Positions 16,906 to 26,602 are shown, numbered from the stretch's first letter. The stretch is DNA of 64,000 bases from Myxococcales bacterium (GCA_002716585.1 PBBL01000003.1:1-64000), one strand, 5' to 3'. Notes: a model not told the origin generated them from the letters alone. Made by a program: numbers and translations.

Positions 16906-19900
16906 ATGGTTGATCTCTCGCTCGCGGTCACGCTCGGAGCCGCTCCTGACAACGATCTCGCCGCCGCCCGCCCGGGCGTCTCTCCCTACCACGCGCGCAT
17001 CACCTACGACGGGCGCCACCTGCTCGTCACGGATCTGGGCAGTGCGGAGGGGACGTACATCAACGGGCAGCGGATCGAAGGGGAGGCGCCCATTCGCCCC
17101 GGGGACCAGCTCGGGCTGGGCACCCAGGTCAGCTTTCAGCTCGACGTCAAGAAGCACCTGCGCAAGCTGACCCCGCTGTTCAGCCACTACCGCGCGCAGA
17201 AGGCGACGCGGGCCGAGCCCGACGCCGACACCCAGCAGGTGGTGCGGAGCCCGGGGTCGGTTCGCCCGTCACCCCCCGCCAGGCCCGCCGCGCCGCCGCG
17301 CCCGCACCCGCCGCAGCCCACCGCGCCCCCGCCGCGGTCGCCGCTGCCGCGGTCCCCGTCGCCGCAGCCCTCGGAGGATGAGGGCGACGACGCGACCGTC
17401 ATGCTCTCGCTGTCCGACGGGCTGACGACCGCGCAGGCGCAAGGCGCGCCCGAGGCGTACGCCGTCCAGGTGGATGAGGCCGCGGGCGCGCCCCTCCCGC
17501 CGCCGGAGTGGGAGCCCTTCGCCCCGTCCTCGCTCGGCCCTGGCCCGGCGCCCGCCCCCCAGCCCGACGACCCAGGTTCGTCCGCGCCCCCCCAGGCCGA
17601 CGGGCCTCGCCCGTCCGCGCAGGCGGACGCCGTCAGCATCGGGTACGACCCGGACAACGACGTCGTCATCGCCTCCCCGCAGGTCTCGGGGCACCACTGT
17701 CGGCTGTGGAAGGAGCCGGACGGGAGGCTGCTGATCGAGGATCTCGGCTCGGCCGATGGCACCTGGGTCAATGGCGCGCGCGTCACCCGCGCCGAGGTCC
17801 AGGCGGGCGATCGGCTCGGCCTCGGCGGCTACCAGTTCAACATCGATCACACGATCCTCTCCCACTTCAAGAAGGCCCGCGAGCAGCGCACCCAGTTCGG
17901 TCAGCTCCCGCCCGAGCTGGCCGCGCCGATCCGCATCGGCCGCGACGACTACCCGGGCGTCAACGACATCGTCATCGACGCCCCGCAGGTGAGCAACGAG
18001 CACTGCGAGATGCAGTTCACCGGGGGCGGCTGGCGCATCCGCGACCTCGGCTCGACCAACGGCACCTACGTCAACAGCCGTCAGAACCGCATCACCGAGG
18101 GGGTCGTCAGCCCCAAGGACATCCTCTTCTTCGGCTCCTACCGCTTCCCGGTCAGCCGCGTCCTGGAGTTCCTGACCAACGACAAGGGCGGCGGGGAGCT
18201 GTCGATCCCCACCGACAAGGAGGTCTTCACCGTCGGCCGCGACCTGGAGTGCGACGTCACGATCGACGCCCCGCAGGTGAGCCGCAAGCACGCGCGGCTC
18301 AAGCGCCTGCCCGACGGCTTCGAGATCGAGGACCTCGGCTCGGCCAACGGCACCTACGTCAACGGCAAGCGGATCAAGAAGGCGAAGATCGGCCCGAGCG
18401 ACTGGGTCGGGCTCGGCTCCTACCAGATCAAGTTCGACGCCAACTCGAACACGGTCGCCCGGAACTACCACGGCGACCTGATGCTCCAGGCCGAGAACGT
18501 CACCTTCAAGGTCGACAAGGGCCGCAAGACGATCCTCAACAACATCTCGTTCACCGCCTACCCGACCGAGTTCGTCGGCCTGATGGGGCCATCCGGCGCG
18601 GGCAAGACCACCCTGATGATGTGCCTCAACGGCTACCAGCCCCCCTCCGAGGGGCGCAGCCTCCTCAACGGGCAGGACCTCTACGGCAACTACAACGCGT
18701 TCCGGGGGAACATCGGGTACGTGCCCCAGGACGACATCATCCACAGCCAGCTCACCGTCTGGGAGGCCCTCTACTACACGGCGCGCCTGCGGCTGCCGCC
18801 CGACACGACCAAGGCCGAGATCGAGCAGCGCATCATGAAGGTGCTCACCGATCTGGAGATCGAGCAGACGCGCGACGTCCTGATCGGCTCCCCTGAGCAG
18901 AAGGGGATCTCCGGCGGTCAGCGCAAGCGGGTCAACCTGGCTCAGGAGCTGATCACGCAGCCGAGCCTGTTGTTCCTCGATGAGCCGACCTCGGGGCTGG
19001 CCTCGGCGGACACCACCAACGTCATGGGGCTGCTGCGCAAGCTCGCCGACTCGGGGCGGACGATCCTGTTGACCATCCACCAGCCGTCGCTGGAGGCCTA
19101 TCGGATGATGGACAACATCGTCTACCTGGCCGACGGCAACCTGGTGTACTACGGGCCGACCTACCCGGACTCCATCCTCTACTTCAACCCCGACGCCCAG
19201 CAGGGCACCCCCCACGGCGATCGCGTCCTGGCCGACCCGGGCAACGCCCTCGTCCCGCTCGCCGAGGCCAAGCGGCAGGGGCAGGACATGACCGTGCTCG
19301 CCGAGCGGTATCGGGAGTCGGAGTACTTCGAGGAGTACGTCGTGCGTCGCCAGGAGGGCGGCGAGGCGGAGATCGCCGGGGGGAGCAAGCAGAAGACGCA
19401 GCGGCGCTTCGGGCTGCGGCAGTGGTGGACGCTGACGCGGCGCTACATGCTGATCAAGCTCAAGGATCGCGTCAACACGGCGATCCTCTTGATTCAGGCG
19501 CCGATCATCGCCTCGGTCATCGTCGCGGTGTTCTACAGCAAGATCGGCGCCTCCGACGAGCGCGCCCTCAACGCCCCGTTCGCGCTGTTCCTGCTGGTCG
19601 TCTCGGCGATCTGGTTCGGGTGCTCGAACGCGGCGCGGGAGATCGTGGCGGAGCAGGCGATCTACCGGCGGGAGCGGATGGTCAACCTCAAGATCCCCAG
19701 CTACGTCATGAGCAAGTTCGGGGTGCTCTCGCTGGTGTGCGCGGTGCAGTGCGTGCTGCTGTTGGCGATCTCCTACGCCCCACTGGGCTTCGAGGGGTCC
19801 CCGATCGTCCTCTTCTTCGTGCTCCTGGTGTGCGCCTGCGCCGGGATCGGGATGGGGCTGGTGCTGTCCAGCCTGGTGCGGACGAGCGAGGCGGCGATCG

Positions 19901-20313
19901 CGCTGGTGCCGCTGCTGCTCATCCCTCAGGTGATCCTGGGCGGGCTCGTCATGCCGATCCAGGATCAGCCGATGCTGCTCCGCGAGTACGGCTCGGGGGT
20001 GATGGTCGCCCGGTGGGGGTTCGAGGCGCTCCTCCAGGCCGAAGATCGGGCGGCGACCTACACGCTCAGCGACCAGGACAAGCGCTTCTTGGAGGACAAG
20101 GCGCTCGACAAGCTCAACGAGGAGGTCATGGACGGCAAGCGGGAGGTGGACCGGGTCTGCCTGCGGTGTCCGATCCCCGTCGACATCGAGCACCCCGTCG
20201 AGCGGTACTTCGGCGAGGAGGCCTTCGACTACGAGGGGGACATCGGGGTGCTGATCACCTTCAACCTCCTGCTGATCTTCGGTGTCATGGTGATCCTCCG
20301 CGTCAAGGAGTGA
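16906..20313 (+). CDS. ABCG-type transporter with four FHA domains
   Basis: The 1135-residue protein has four forkhead-associated domains (about 5-80, 240-315, 341-420, 440-515), a Pro-rich linker after the first, an ABC ATPase (Walker A GPSGAGKTT at 561-569, signature ISGGQRKRV, Walker B LLFLDEPTSGL) and a C-terminal ABC-2 membrane domain of six or so helices (about 850-1135). Domain order NBD-TMD is that of ABCG half-transporters. FHA3 and FHA4 keep the phosphothreonine-contacting GR; FHA1 (GA) and FHA2 (GY) have lost the Arg. The Ser/Thr kinase gene begins 31 bp downstream, so phospho-dependent control of export is likely. The substrate is unknown. Confidence 0.9.
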   Translation: MVDLSLAVTLGAAPDNDLAAARPGVSPYHARITYDGRHLLVTDLGSAEGTYINGQRIEGEAPIRPGDQLGLGTQVSFQLDVKKHLRKLTPLFSHYRAQKATRAEPDADTQQVVRSPGSVRPSPPARPAAPPRPHPPQPTAPPPRSPLPRSPSPQPSEDEGDDATVMLSLSDGLTTAQAQGAPEAYAVQVDEAAGAPLPPPEWEPFAPSSLGPGPAPAPQPDDPGSSAPPQADGPRPSAQADAVSIGYDPDNDVVIASPQVSGHHCRLWKEPDGRLLIEDLGSADGTWVNGARVTRAEVQAGDRLGLGGYQFNIDHTILSHFKKAREQRTQFGQLPPELAAPIRIGRDDYPGVNDIVIDAPQVSNEHCEMQFTGGGWRIRDLGSTNGTYVNSRQNRITEGVVSPKDILFFGSYRFPVSRVLEFLTNDKGGGELSIPTDKEVFTVGRDLECDVTIDAPQVSRKHARLKRLPDGFEIEDLGSANGTYVNGKRIKKAKIGPSDWVGLGSYQIKFDANSNTVARNYHGDLMLQAENVTFKVDKGRKTILNNISFTAYPTEFVGLMGPSGAGKTTLMMCLNGYQPPSEGRSLLNGQDLYGNYNAFRGNIGYVPQDDIIHSQLTVWEALYYTARLRLPPDTTKAEIEQRIMKVLTDLEIEQTRDVLIGSPEQKGISGGQRKRVNLAQELITQPSLLFLDEPTSGLASADTTNVMGLLRKLADSGRTILLTIHQPSLEAYRMMDNIVYLADGNLVYYGPTYPDSILYFNPDAQQGTPHGDRVLADPGNALVPLAEAKRQGQDMTVLAERYRESEYFEEYVVRRQEGGEAEIAGGSKQKTQRRFGLRQWWTLTRRYMLIKLKDRVNTAILLIQAPIIASVIVAVFYSKIGASDERALNAPFALFLLVVSAIWFGCSNAAREIVAEQAIYRRERMVNLKIPSYVMSKFGVLSLVCAVQCVLLLAISYAPLGFEGSPIVLFFVLLVCACAGIGMGLVLSSLVRTSEAAIALVPLLLIPQVILGGLVMPIQDQPMLLREYGSGVMVARWGFEALLQAEDRAATYTLSDQDKRFLEDKALDKLNEEVMDGKREVDRVCLRCPIPVDIEHPVERYFGEEAFDYEGDIGVLITFNLLLIFGVMVILRVKE

Positions 20314-20344
20314 CGCCTGAACCCCACCACACGCGGTGCTTTTG

Positions 20345-23300
20345 ATGTCTTACGTGGAACTCGTTCACAGCCACAGCGGCCAACCCCTGTTTCGTCAGCC
20401 TCTGCCGACCTCCGAACCGCTGACCGTGACCATCCCGGCCAGGGGGCGACTTCGGCTCCAGGAGGGGCACGCCATCGCGTTCGCCGGGCTCACGCTGCGC
20501 GTCGTCGCAGGCCCGCTGACGCCAGGTCGGGCCTTCCCGTCGGCGCCCGGCGAGGGGTTGACCCCAGCGGACGCGTCGGCGCCTGCGTTTCTGGAGGGTG
20601 AGCGGGGCGGCGTCCCGGTGTTCCGACACGCGTTGCCTGCCCCGAGCGTTCAGGTGAACGTGCCGGGGCGCGGGGTCCTTGAGCTGGCGCCGTCGGACGT
20701 GATTCAGCTCGCCGACCTCCAGGTGCGCATCCGGGTGCCCGCGAGCGCAGGCGGGCGCAGCCGCCAGTCCACGATGTTCGCCCCGCCGGAGGGGTTCAGC
20801 GACGCCGACATGGCGAAGCTCCGCGGTGAGCCGGGGCCGACCGCCGACGCGGCGGCGCGCAGCCGTCAGTCCACGATGTTCGCCCCGCCGGAGGGGTTCA
20901 GCGCCCCCGACGTCTCGGGCGACACGGCGCCGAGGCGCACCGCGCGAGGCAGCGTGGGGGCGCCGTCGCGGAGCACGCACAGCGGCCGCGCGGAGGGCAC
21001 GGCGGAGCCCGGGCTGATCGGGGCGCCGACCTTCCCCGGGTTCCACGTGACGCGCAAGCTCGGGCAGGGCGGGATGGGCTCGGTGTGGCAGGCGCGGCAG
21101 GAGGGCACGAACCGCGACGTCGCGATCAAGGTCCTCGACACCTCCGGGCTCGGCGACGAGGCGCGCACCCGCTTCGCGTTGGAGATCGAGGTGACCGCGC
21201 TGCTCGACCACCCGAACATCGGGCGGCTGTACGAGTCCCACATCGAGGAGGAGCAGTGCTACTACGCCATGGAGTTCATCGATGGCGAGGATCTGACGGA
21301 GCACCTGGAGGACAGGGAGCCGGAGGAGGACCGGCTGCTTCAGATCATGCTGGGGGTGTGTCGGGCGGTGCAGTACGCCCACCAGAAGGGGATCATCCAC
21401 CGCGACCTCAAGCCCGACAACATCATGATCACCACCAGCGGAGCGCCCAAGGTCGTGGACTTCGGGATCGCCAAGCTGATCGAGAACGATCAGGCCACGG
21501 GCCGCGAGCAGGACAGCCAGCTCACCAGCGACGGCACCTTCCTGGGGACGCCCGCCTACATGTCCCCCGAGCAGATCAAGGCGCTCCCGGGCCTGATCGA
21601 CACCCGCACCGACGTCTACGCCCTCGGCGTGATCCTCTATGAGCTGTTCGTCGGCGACCACCCCCACGGCGAGAAGGCCGACAACATGCTCATGTTGTTC
21701 ATGACCGTGGTCAACGAGGAGCCGCGCCTCCCGTCGAACGTCAAGCCGGGGATCGACAAGGACATCGAGGCGCTCCTGCTCAAGGCGATCGCCCGCGATC
21801 CGGCGGAGCGCTACGCCACCGCCGGTGAGCTGGCCGACGATCTGAAGCGCTACATCGAGGGCGAGCCGCTGCTGGCCCAGCCGCAGACGACCTGGTACGT
21901 GCTCCGCAAGAAGATCGCCAAGAACCGCGGGAAGGTCGCGCTGGCGGCGTCGCTGGTGCTGTTCTTCGCGGCCTTCGCGACCTTCTCCTACCTCACCGTC
22001 CTCGACGAGCGGAACAAGGCCGAGGCCGCCCGTGAGTTGGCGGTCAAGGCGCAGGACCGGGCGGAGAAGCGGTTCGAGCTGGGCCGCGAGTTCGCCAACA
22101 CCCTGATCTTCGATCTCGATGACAAGTTCCTCGACGAGGGGATGACCAAGGGTCGGGCGATGTTCGTGGCGGAGTCGCGGGCCTACCTCAACAAGCTCAA
22201 GGCCGACGCGGGCGATCGGGCCGACGTGCAGGAGGAGGTCGCCCGCGCCTACGTCAAGATCGGCGAGATCCACCAGGACCTCGGCAACAGCGAGGAGGCC
22301 GAGGCGAGCTTCAAGGCCGCCCTCAGCAGCTACGAGGAGCTGAAGGAGCGGGCCGAGGGGGCGTCCCCGAGCAAGGCCGTGGCGAAGCTCGACAAGAACG
22401 GGGCGCTCGACCGGGGCCGGGCCGACAGCCTCTACGGGCTCGCCGACCTGTACCGCGACACCGGCGACTACGACCGCGCCGAGTCGCACTTCAAGCGCGC
22501 CTCCAAGGTGATCGCGGCGCGCCTCAAGGCGTCCGCCAGGGACGACGAGGCGAGGCAGATCAAGGAGAAGATCTTCCAGGCGCGCGGCAAGCTCGCCAAG
22601 CAGCTCGGCGACCAGGAGCAGGCCGCCGAGTTCTTCATGACGGTCCTCAAGATCCGCGACGAGCGCGCCGAGGAGCACCCCAAGGACGACGAGGCGCTCC
22701 GCAGCCTCGCCTCCAGCTACTACACCCTCGGCAACCTCCGGCTCGACCAGGGCAAGGTCAAGGAGTCCCACGCCCTCTACACGGAGTCGCTCAAGCTGCG
22801 CGAGCGGATGGTCGGGCTCAAGCCGGGCAACACGGGCTACCGCAAGCGCCTCGCCACCGGCTACGTCGGCGTCGGGATCGCGGAGGAGCTGATCGGGGAT
22901 TACGACGAGGCGCTGGAGCACTTCAAGAAGGCGAGGACGGTCTACACGCAGCAGTCCCAGGCCGATCCGAAGAACCAGAGCCTCAAGATCAACCGCCTGT
23001 GGACCATCTACTACATCAGCTCCGTCCACATCGATCAGAAGCGCTACGAGGAGGCGGGGCTCGATCTTCAGGCGGGTCTGGCGCTGGCCACGACGTTGGC
23101 CGAGGCGGATCCCGCCAACGAGACCATCCAGCGCCTGCTGGTGCGGATGTACCTGGGGCTCGGGCTGGTGGCGGTCGCGCGCGGCGACACGCTGGGGGCC
23201 GCTGAGCGGCTGGGGCGGGCGCTCGCCGTCACGTCGCCCTGGGCGAAGGAGGGCGACGACCCCTACGCCCTCGACCTCCACTCCCAGGTGCTGATGGCGC

Positions 23301-23629
23301 TCGGTGAGAACGCCATCAAGGTCTCCAACCTGCCGGAGGCGCGCGTGCGCTACAACGACGGCCTGGAGATCCGCCGCGAGCTGGTCAAGACCGCCCCCAA
23401 CGATCAGTCCTACCGCCGCCTGCTCGCCCGCACCCTCACCGACAAGGCGATCCTGGAGCAGACCGAGGGGAAGAAGGGGGCGGCCGACGCCCTCTTTGAT
23501 GAGGCCGCCGCGATCTACCGCGCCCAGCTCGACATCGACAAGGCCAACGCCGCCGCAGAGCGCGGGCTGAAGCGGATCGAGGCGGCGAAGGCGAAGGATG
23601 ACAAGGAGGACAAGAAGGAGGAGCCTTGA
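20345..23629 (+). CDS. Membrane Ser/Thr protein kinase with C-terminal TPRs
   Basis: The 1094-residue protein starts with two degenerate copies of a 45-residue module (12-57 and 89-133). Two identical RSRQSTMFAPPEGFS motifs (138-152 and 172-186) come next. The Hanks kinase domain follows (GQGGMGSV 240-247, Lys262, HRDLKPDN 352-359, DFG 372-374, TPAYMSPEQ). One membrane helix lies at about 530-553, and tetratricopeptide repeats fill residues about 600-1080, presumably outside the inner membrane. All catalytic residues are present. It is encoded just after the FHA transporter, its probable substrate or reader. A TTG three bases upstream is not preferred. Confidence 0.92.
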   Translation: MSYVELVHSHSGQPLFRQPLPTSEPLTVTIPARGRLRLQEGHAIAFAGLTLRVVAGPLTPGRAFPSAPGEGLTPADASAPAFLEGERGGVPVFRHALPAPSVQVNVPGRGVLELAPSDVIQLADLQVRIRVPASAGGRSRQSTMFAPPEGFSDADMAKLRGEPGPTADAAARSRQSTMFAPPEGFSAPDVSGDTAPRRTARGSVGAPSRSTHSGRAEGTAEPGLIGAPTFPGFHVTRKLGQGGMGSVWQARQEGTNRDVAIKVLDTSGLGDEARTRFALEIEVTALLDHPNIGRLYESHIEEEQCYYAMEFIDGEDLTEHLEDREPEEDRLLQIMLGVCRAVQYAHQKGIIHRDLKPDNIMITTSGAPKVVDFGIAKLIENDQATGREQDSQLTSDGTFLGTPAYMSPEQIKALPGLIDTRTDVYALGVILYELFVGDHPHGEKADNMLMLFMTVVNEEPRLPSNVKPGIDKDIEALLLKAIARDPAERYATAGELADDLKRYIEGEPLLAQPQTTWYVLRKKIAKNRGKVALAASLVLFFAAFATFSYLTVLDERNKAEAARELAVKAQDRAEKRFELGREFANTLIFDLDDKFLDEGMTKGRAMFVAESRAYLNKLKADAGDRADVQEEVARAYVKIGEIHQDLGNSEEAEASFKAALSSYEELKERAEGASPSKAVAKLDKNGALDRGRADSLYGLADLYRDTGDYDRAESHFKRASKVIAARLKASARDDEARQIKEKIFQARGKLAKQLGDQEQAAEFFMTVLKIRDERAEEHPKDDEALRSLASSYYTLGNLRLDQGKVKESHALYTESLKLRERMVGLKPGNTGYRKRLATGYVGVGIAEELIGDYDEALEHFKKARTVYTQQSQADPKNQSLKINRLWTIYYISSVHIDQKRYEEAGLDLQAGLALATTLAEADPANETIQRLLVRMYLGLGLVAVARGDTLGAAERLGRALAVTSPWAKEGDDPYALDLHSQVLMALGENAIKVSNLPEARVRYNDGLEIRRELVKTAPNDQSYRRLLARTLTDKAILEQTEGKKGAADALFDEAAAIYRAQLDIDKANAAAERGLKRIEAAKAKDDKEDKKEEP

Positions 23630-23651
23630 GGCCGCTCGTGACCGGAGGGCG

Positions 23652-25016
23652 TCAGGCGACCCGCGCCCCGGCGCGCGCCCAGTTTCCGCGCTTGTAGACG
23701 ACGGCGCCGAGGGCGCTCTTGATGATGAAGGAGAGCGGCAGGCTGGCCCAGATGCCGACGGCGCCGAGGCCGAAGGTGAAGCCGAGGAGCCCCGCCAGCG
23801 GGATCTGGCACAGCGCCGTGGCCAGGAAGTTGATCTTGAGGCTGGTGCGGGTCTCGCCCGACCCCTGGAGCATCCCGACGAACGCCACGTAGACCCCCAC
23901 GGCGGGCATCCCGTAGCCGAGGACCTCGATCCAGGTGACCGTGAAGCCGCCGAGCGCGGTGTCCGGGTTGACGTCGAAGACAGACACGATCGGCTCGACC
24001 GCCCCGATGATCAGGATCGCCAGCAGGCTCATGATGGCGGTCGTCATGACGACGCTGACCCGCACCACGCGCTTCGCCTGCTGCGCGTTGTCCGCGCCGA
24101 GCGCCTGCCCGACCAGCGCCCCCGTCGCCTGCGAGACGCTCAGGCCCGGGACGAAGGCGAGCGCCTGCACGCGCAGCCCCATGCCGTGAGCGGCGACCGC
24201 GACCTCGTCGATGCGCCCGAGCATCCCGACGATCACCATGAACGCGGCGTTGAGGATCACCATGTCGAGCGCCGCGGGCGCGCCGATTCGGATCAGCTCA
24301 CCGGCGAGGCTGGTGTCGAGCGCCGTCGGCTTGAGCGGGAGGGTCAGCCCCGGGATGGCGCCGCGGCGGAGCAGGGCGATCATGGCCACCGTGCCCACCG
24401 CGTGCGCGAGCACCGTGCCGAGGGCGGCCCCCTGGACCCCCAGCGCGGGCATGCCGTAGTTGCCGAGGATCAGGCCGTAGTTGAAGACGACGTTGAGCCC
24501 GTTGTACAGGAGCGCGATCATGAACGGCAGCCGCGTGTTCCCGACGCCGCGCAGCACCCCCGCGTAGAGGAGGCTCAGGTAGGGGAAGACCGTCCCGCCG
24601 AGCATCGGCACGAGGTACGCGAGGCTCTGCTCCAGCGAGGCGCCCGAGGCGCCCAGCGCGCGCAGGATGAAGGGCGCCGCGAGGTTGCCCAGCAGGGCGA
24701 CGCCGAGCCCGAGGAGGACGGTGAGCTGCGACGACTGGCGGAGGATGTGGTTGACGCGGGCGGTGTCTCCCGCGCCGTAGGCGCGAGCGACGAAGGCGAC
24801 CGTGCCCACGGTGAGGCCCATCATCGCGACCATGAGCAGGAAGACGACCTGGGTCGCGAAGCCCAGCGCCGTCAACGCGGTCTCGGCGTCGGGGAGGCGC
24901 CCGCACATGGCGGTGTCCACCGCCAGCGCGAGGACGTTGAGGACGTTGAGGCCGATGATCGGGTAGGCCAACGTCCACAGCTGGGCGACGGTCTGTCGCG
25001 TGGTCATGGCTTGCAT
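23652..25016 (-). CDS. MATE-family multidrug/cation efflux pump
   Basis: A 454-residue membrane protein with about twelve hydrophobic helices in two similar halves. Typical MATE features are the first-helix segment WTLAYPIIGLNVLNVLALAVD, the repeated GSGxTRxxL/GVGNTRLPF motif (LLYAGVLRGVGNTRLPFMI and FVGMLQGSGETRTSL) and paired Ala-rich helices. It would export drugs or metabolites using a Na+ or H+ gradient. The long upstream frame to 25262 lacks a signal or homology and is rejected. No Shine-Dalgarno is evident, so 25016 or 25007 could be the start. It is divergent from an AraC gene that may regulate it. Confidence 0.88.
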   Translation of the reverse strand: MQAMTTRQTVAQLWTLAYPIIGLNVLNVLALAVDTAMCGRLPDAETALTALGFATQVVFLLMVAMMGLTVGTVAFVARAYGAGDTARVNHILRQSSQLTVLLGLGVALLGNLAAPFILRALGASGASLEQSLAYLVPMLGGTVFPYLSLLYAGVLRGVGNTRLPFMIALLYNGLNVVFNYGLILGNYGMPALGVQGAALGTVLAHAVGTVAMIALLRRGAIPGLTLPLKPTALDTSLAGELIRIGAPAALDMVILNAAFMVIVGMLGRIDEVAVAAHGMGLRVQALAFVPGLSVSQATGALVGQALGADNAQQAKRVVRVSVVMTTAIMSLLAILIIGAVEPIVSVFDVNPDTALGGFTVTWIEVLGYGMPAVGVYVAFVGMLQGSGETRTSLKINFLATALCQIPLAGLLGFTFGLGAVGIWASLPLSFIIKSALGAVVYKRGNWARAGARVA

Positions 25017-25346
25017 GGGGGGTGTGCTCCGGTGAGGGCGCCTGCCGCAGCACGCCGTCGGCCCACCTCGATACCCTGTACACGCGTCTGGCGCAAGCGC
25101 AGAGAGCCCCATCGGCGCCGCGGCGGTCGAGCGACCCTCGCCGCGACGCGCCATTGACACGGCGGTCACGGGTTGGAACAGTCTCATCAACGCGGGTCGG
25201 TGTGACCCGCGGCCCATCGCCTGCGAGCGCGCACCACGGCCGACCTCAACCCCCCAACCCACCCCGCCGCGGCGTTCGCCCGCGTCTCACCCGCGTCGCT
25301 TCAGCCCTGGGTCGAGGAGATCTGGTACTCGCGCGGCCACCTGGAG
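25017..25346. other. Divergent MATE/AraC region with promoter and AraC-coding extension
   Basis: A -35/-10 pair TTGACA-N17-AACAGT on the plus strand (25154-25182) faces the AraC gene. From 25206 the AraC frame is already open and, from about 25290 to 25346, reads like family sequence (LQPWVEEIWYSRGHLEVL), but no ATG, GTG or TTG occurs between the in-frame TGA at 25203 and the GTG at 25347. No other gene is visible here. Confidence 0.5.
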
Positions 25347-26057
25347 GTGCTCACCGAGCGGGTGCTGCCCTCCGCCACCGCGGACATCGTCGCCAACCTC
25401 GGCCCCGCCATGCGGCAGGAGGGCGCGGCGGGGGACGCGCGCGTCGTCGGGACCACGGTCACCGGGCTCCTGACCCGCCCCATGACGCTGAAGCACCCGG
25501 TCTGGCACGAGGCGCTCGGCCTGCGCCTCACCCCGATGGGGATCCGGGCGCTCCTGAACGTCCCGGTGGGTGAGGTGTTGAACGCCTGCGTCCCCCTCTC
25601 GGAGCTGCTCCCGCTCGATGAGCTGGTGGCCGCCGCCTCCCACCACGCCAGCCCGCGCGACGCTTTGGCGGCGGCCGTGACCTGGGTCACCCACCGCCTG
25701 AGCCAGCGCGACGGGCGAGGTGACCGCGTCGCCGCCTGGGCCGCCGAGCGGATCACGGCCCTCGGCGGCGCCCTGAGCATCGGCGCTCTGCAGGAGCGCA
25801 GCGGCTACAGCGCCACCCGCCTCACCACCCGCTTTCGTGATGAGTTCGGCGTCACCCCCAAGATGTTCGCGCGCCTGGTCCGCTTCCGCCGCGCGCTCGA
25901 CGCCCTCGACGACGACACGGACCTCGCCGCGCTCGCCCTCGACCTCGGGCTGTCGGATCAACCCCACCTCAACCGCGAGTTCCGCCGCTTCGCCGGGGCG
26001 ACCCCGCTGGAGGTGCTCGCCGCGCGCTACCCCACCGGGCTCACGCTCGCGGGGTGA
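25347..26057 (+). CDS. AraC-family transcriptional regulator (start uncertain)
   Basis: At least 236 residues are read from the GTG at 25347. The C-terminal part has the two helix-turn-helix units of AraC regulators (LSIGALQERSGYSATRLTTR and LALDLGLSDQPHLNREFRRF, then AGATPLEVLAARYP). The N-terminal ERVLPSATADIVANLG fits the DUF6597-type domain that normally precedes AraC. Family-like sequence continues upstream to about 25290 without a standard start codon, so the true start may be a rare codon or the gene may carry a small lesion. The MATE gene is divergent and a plausible target. Confidence 0.78.
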   Translation: MLTERVLPSATADIVANLGPAMRQEGAAGDARVVGTTVTGLLTRPMTLKHPVWHEALGLRLTPMGIRALLNVPVGEVLNACVPLSELLPLDELVAAASHHASPRDALAAAVTWVTHRLSQRDGRGDRVAAWAAERITALGGALSIGALQERSGYSATRLTTRFRDEFGVTPKMFARLVRFRRALDALDDDTDLAALALDLGLSDQPHLNREFRRFAGATPLEVLAARYPTGLTLAG

Positions 26058-26178
26058 CCGCGTCGGTGTGATTTTTTCCAAGATGCGACGCCTCGACCTG
26101 CGCACACTGACATCACACGGGCGCGGTGCGCCCCGGATGACTCTCAAGGGCGTCGAGCCCACACACCCAGGAGCGAGC

Positions 26179-26583
26179 ATGTCGAGCCATGTCCCAGAAG
26201 GGTTCCAGACCATCGTCCCCTACCTGTTCGTCGATGATCCCGAGGGGTTCGTCGCCTTCCTCGTCGAGGCGTTCGACGCCTCGTCCGTCAAGATGCATTA
26301 CGAGCCGGAGGACGTGCTGCGGCACGGCGAGGTGAGCGTGCTGGGGTCGGTGCTGGAGCTGTCCCAGGCGCGCCCGGAGTGTCCGGCGACCGCGGTGCAC
26401 CTGCATGCGTTCGTCCCGGACGCCGACGCGGCCTACGCCCGCGCGCTCGCCGCAGGCGCGACCTCCATCTACGCGCCGACCGACCACGACTACGGCGAGC
26501 GCTCGGGCGGGGTCCGGGATCGCTGGGGCAACCGCTGGTACCTCGCCACGGTCACCGACGCCGAGAAGCGGGCGGGTGGCTGA
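26179..26583 (+). CDS. VOC-superfamily (PhnB/glyoxalase-like) protein
   Basis: The 134-residue product has one beta-alpha-beta-beta-beta repeat pair of the vicinal oxygen chelate fold, including TIVPYLFVDDPEGFVAFLVEAF at the start, ELSQARPECP in the middle and GGVRDRWGNRWYLAT near the end. Its sequence is closest in type to PhnB/bleomycin-resistance-like proteins of unknown substrate. AGGAG precedes the ATG by 8 bp. It follows the AraC gene by 121 bp. Metal ligands are not clear, so an enzymatic role is uncertain. Confidence 0.8.
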   Translation: MSSHVPEGFQTIVPYLFVDDPEGFVAFLVEAFDASSVKMHYEPEDVLRHGEVSVLGSVLELSQARPECPATAVHLHAFVPDADAAYARALAAGATSIYAPTDHDYGERSGGVRDRWGNRWYLATVTDAEKRAGG

Positions 26584-26602
26584 GCGTCCGTCCGGGCGCC
26601 CT

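Noticed and set aside
17269-20193. A 974-residue minus-strand open frame
   Set aside because: It is antisense to the FHA-ABC transporter and has no domain, only charged low-complexity sequence.
20303-23281. A 992-residue minus-strand open frame
   Set aside because: It is antisense to the Ser/Thr kinase, which has all catalytic motifs in the plus frame.
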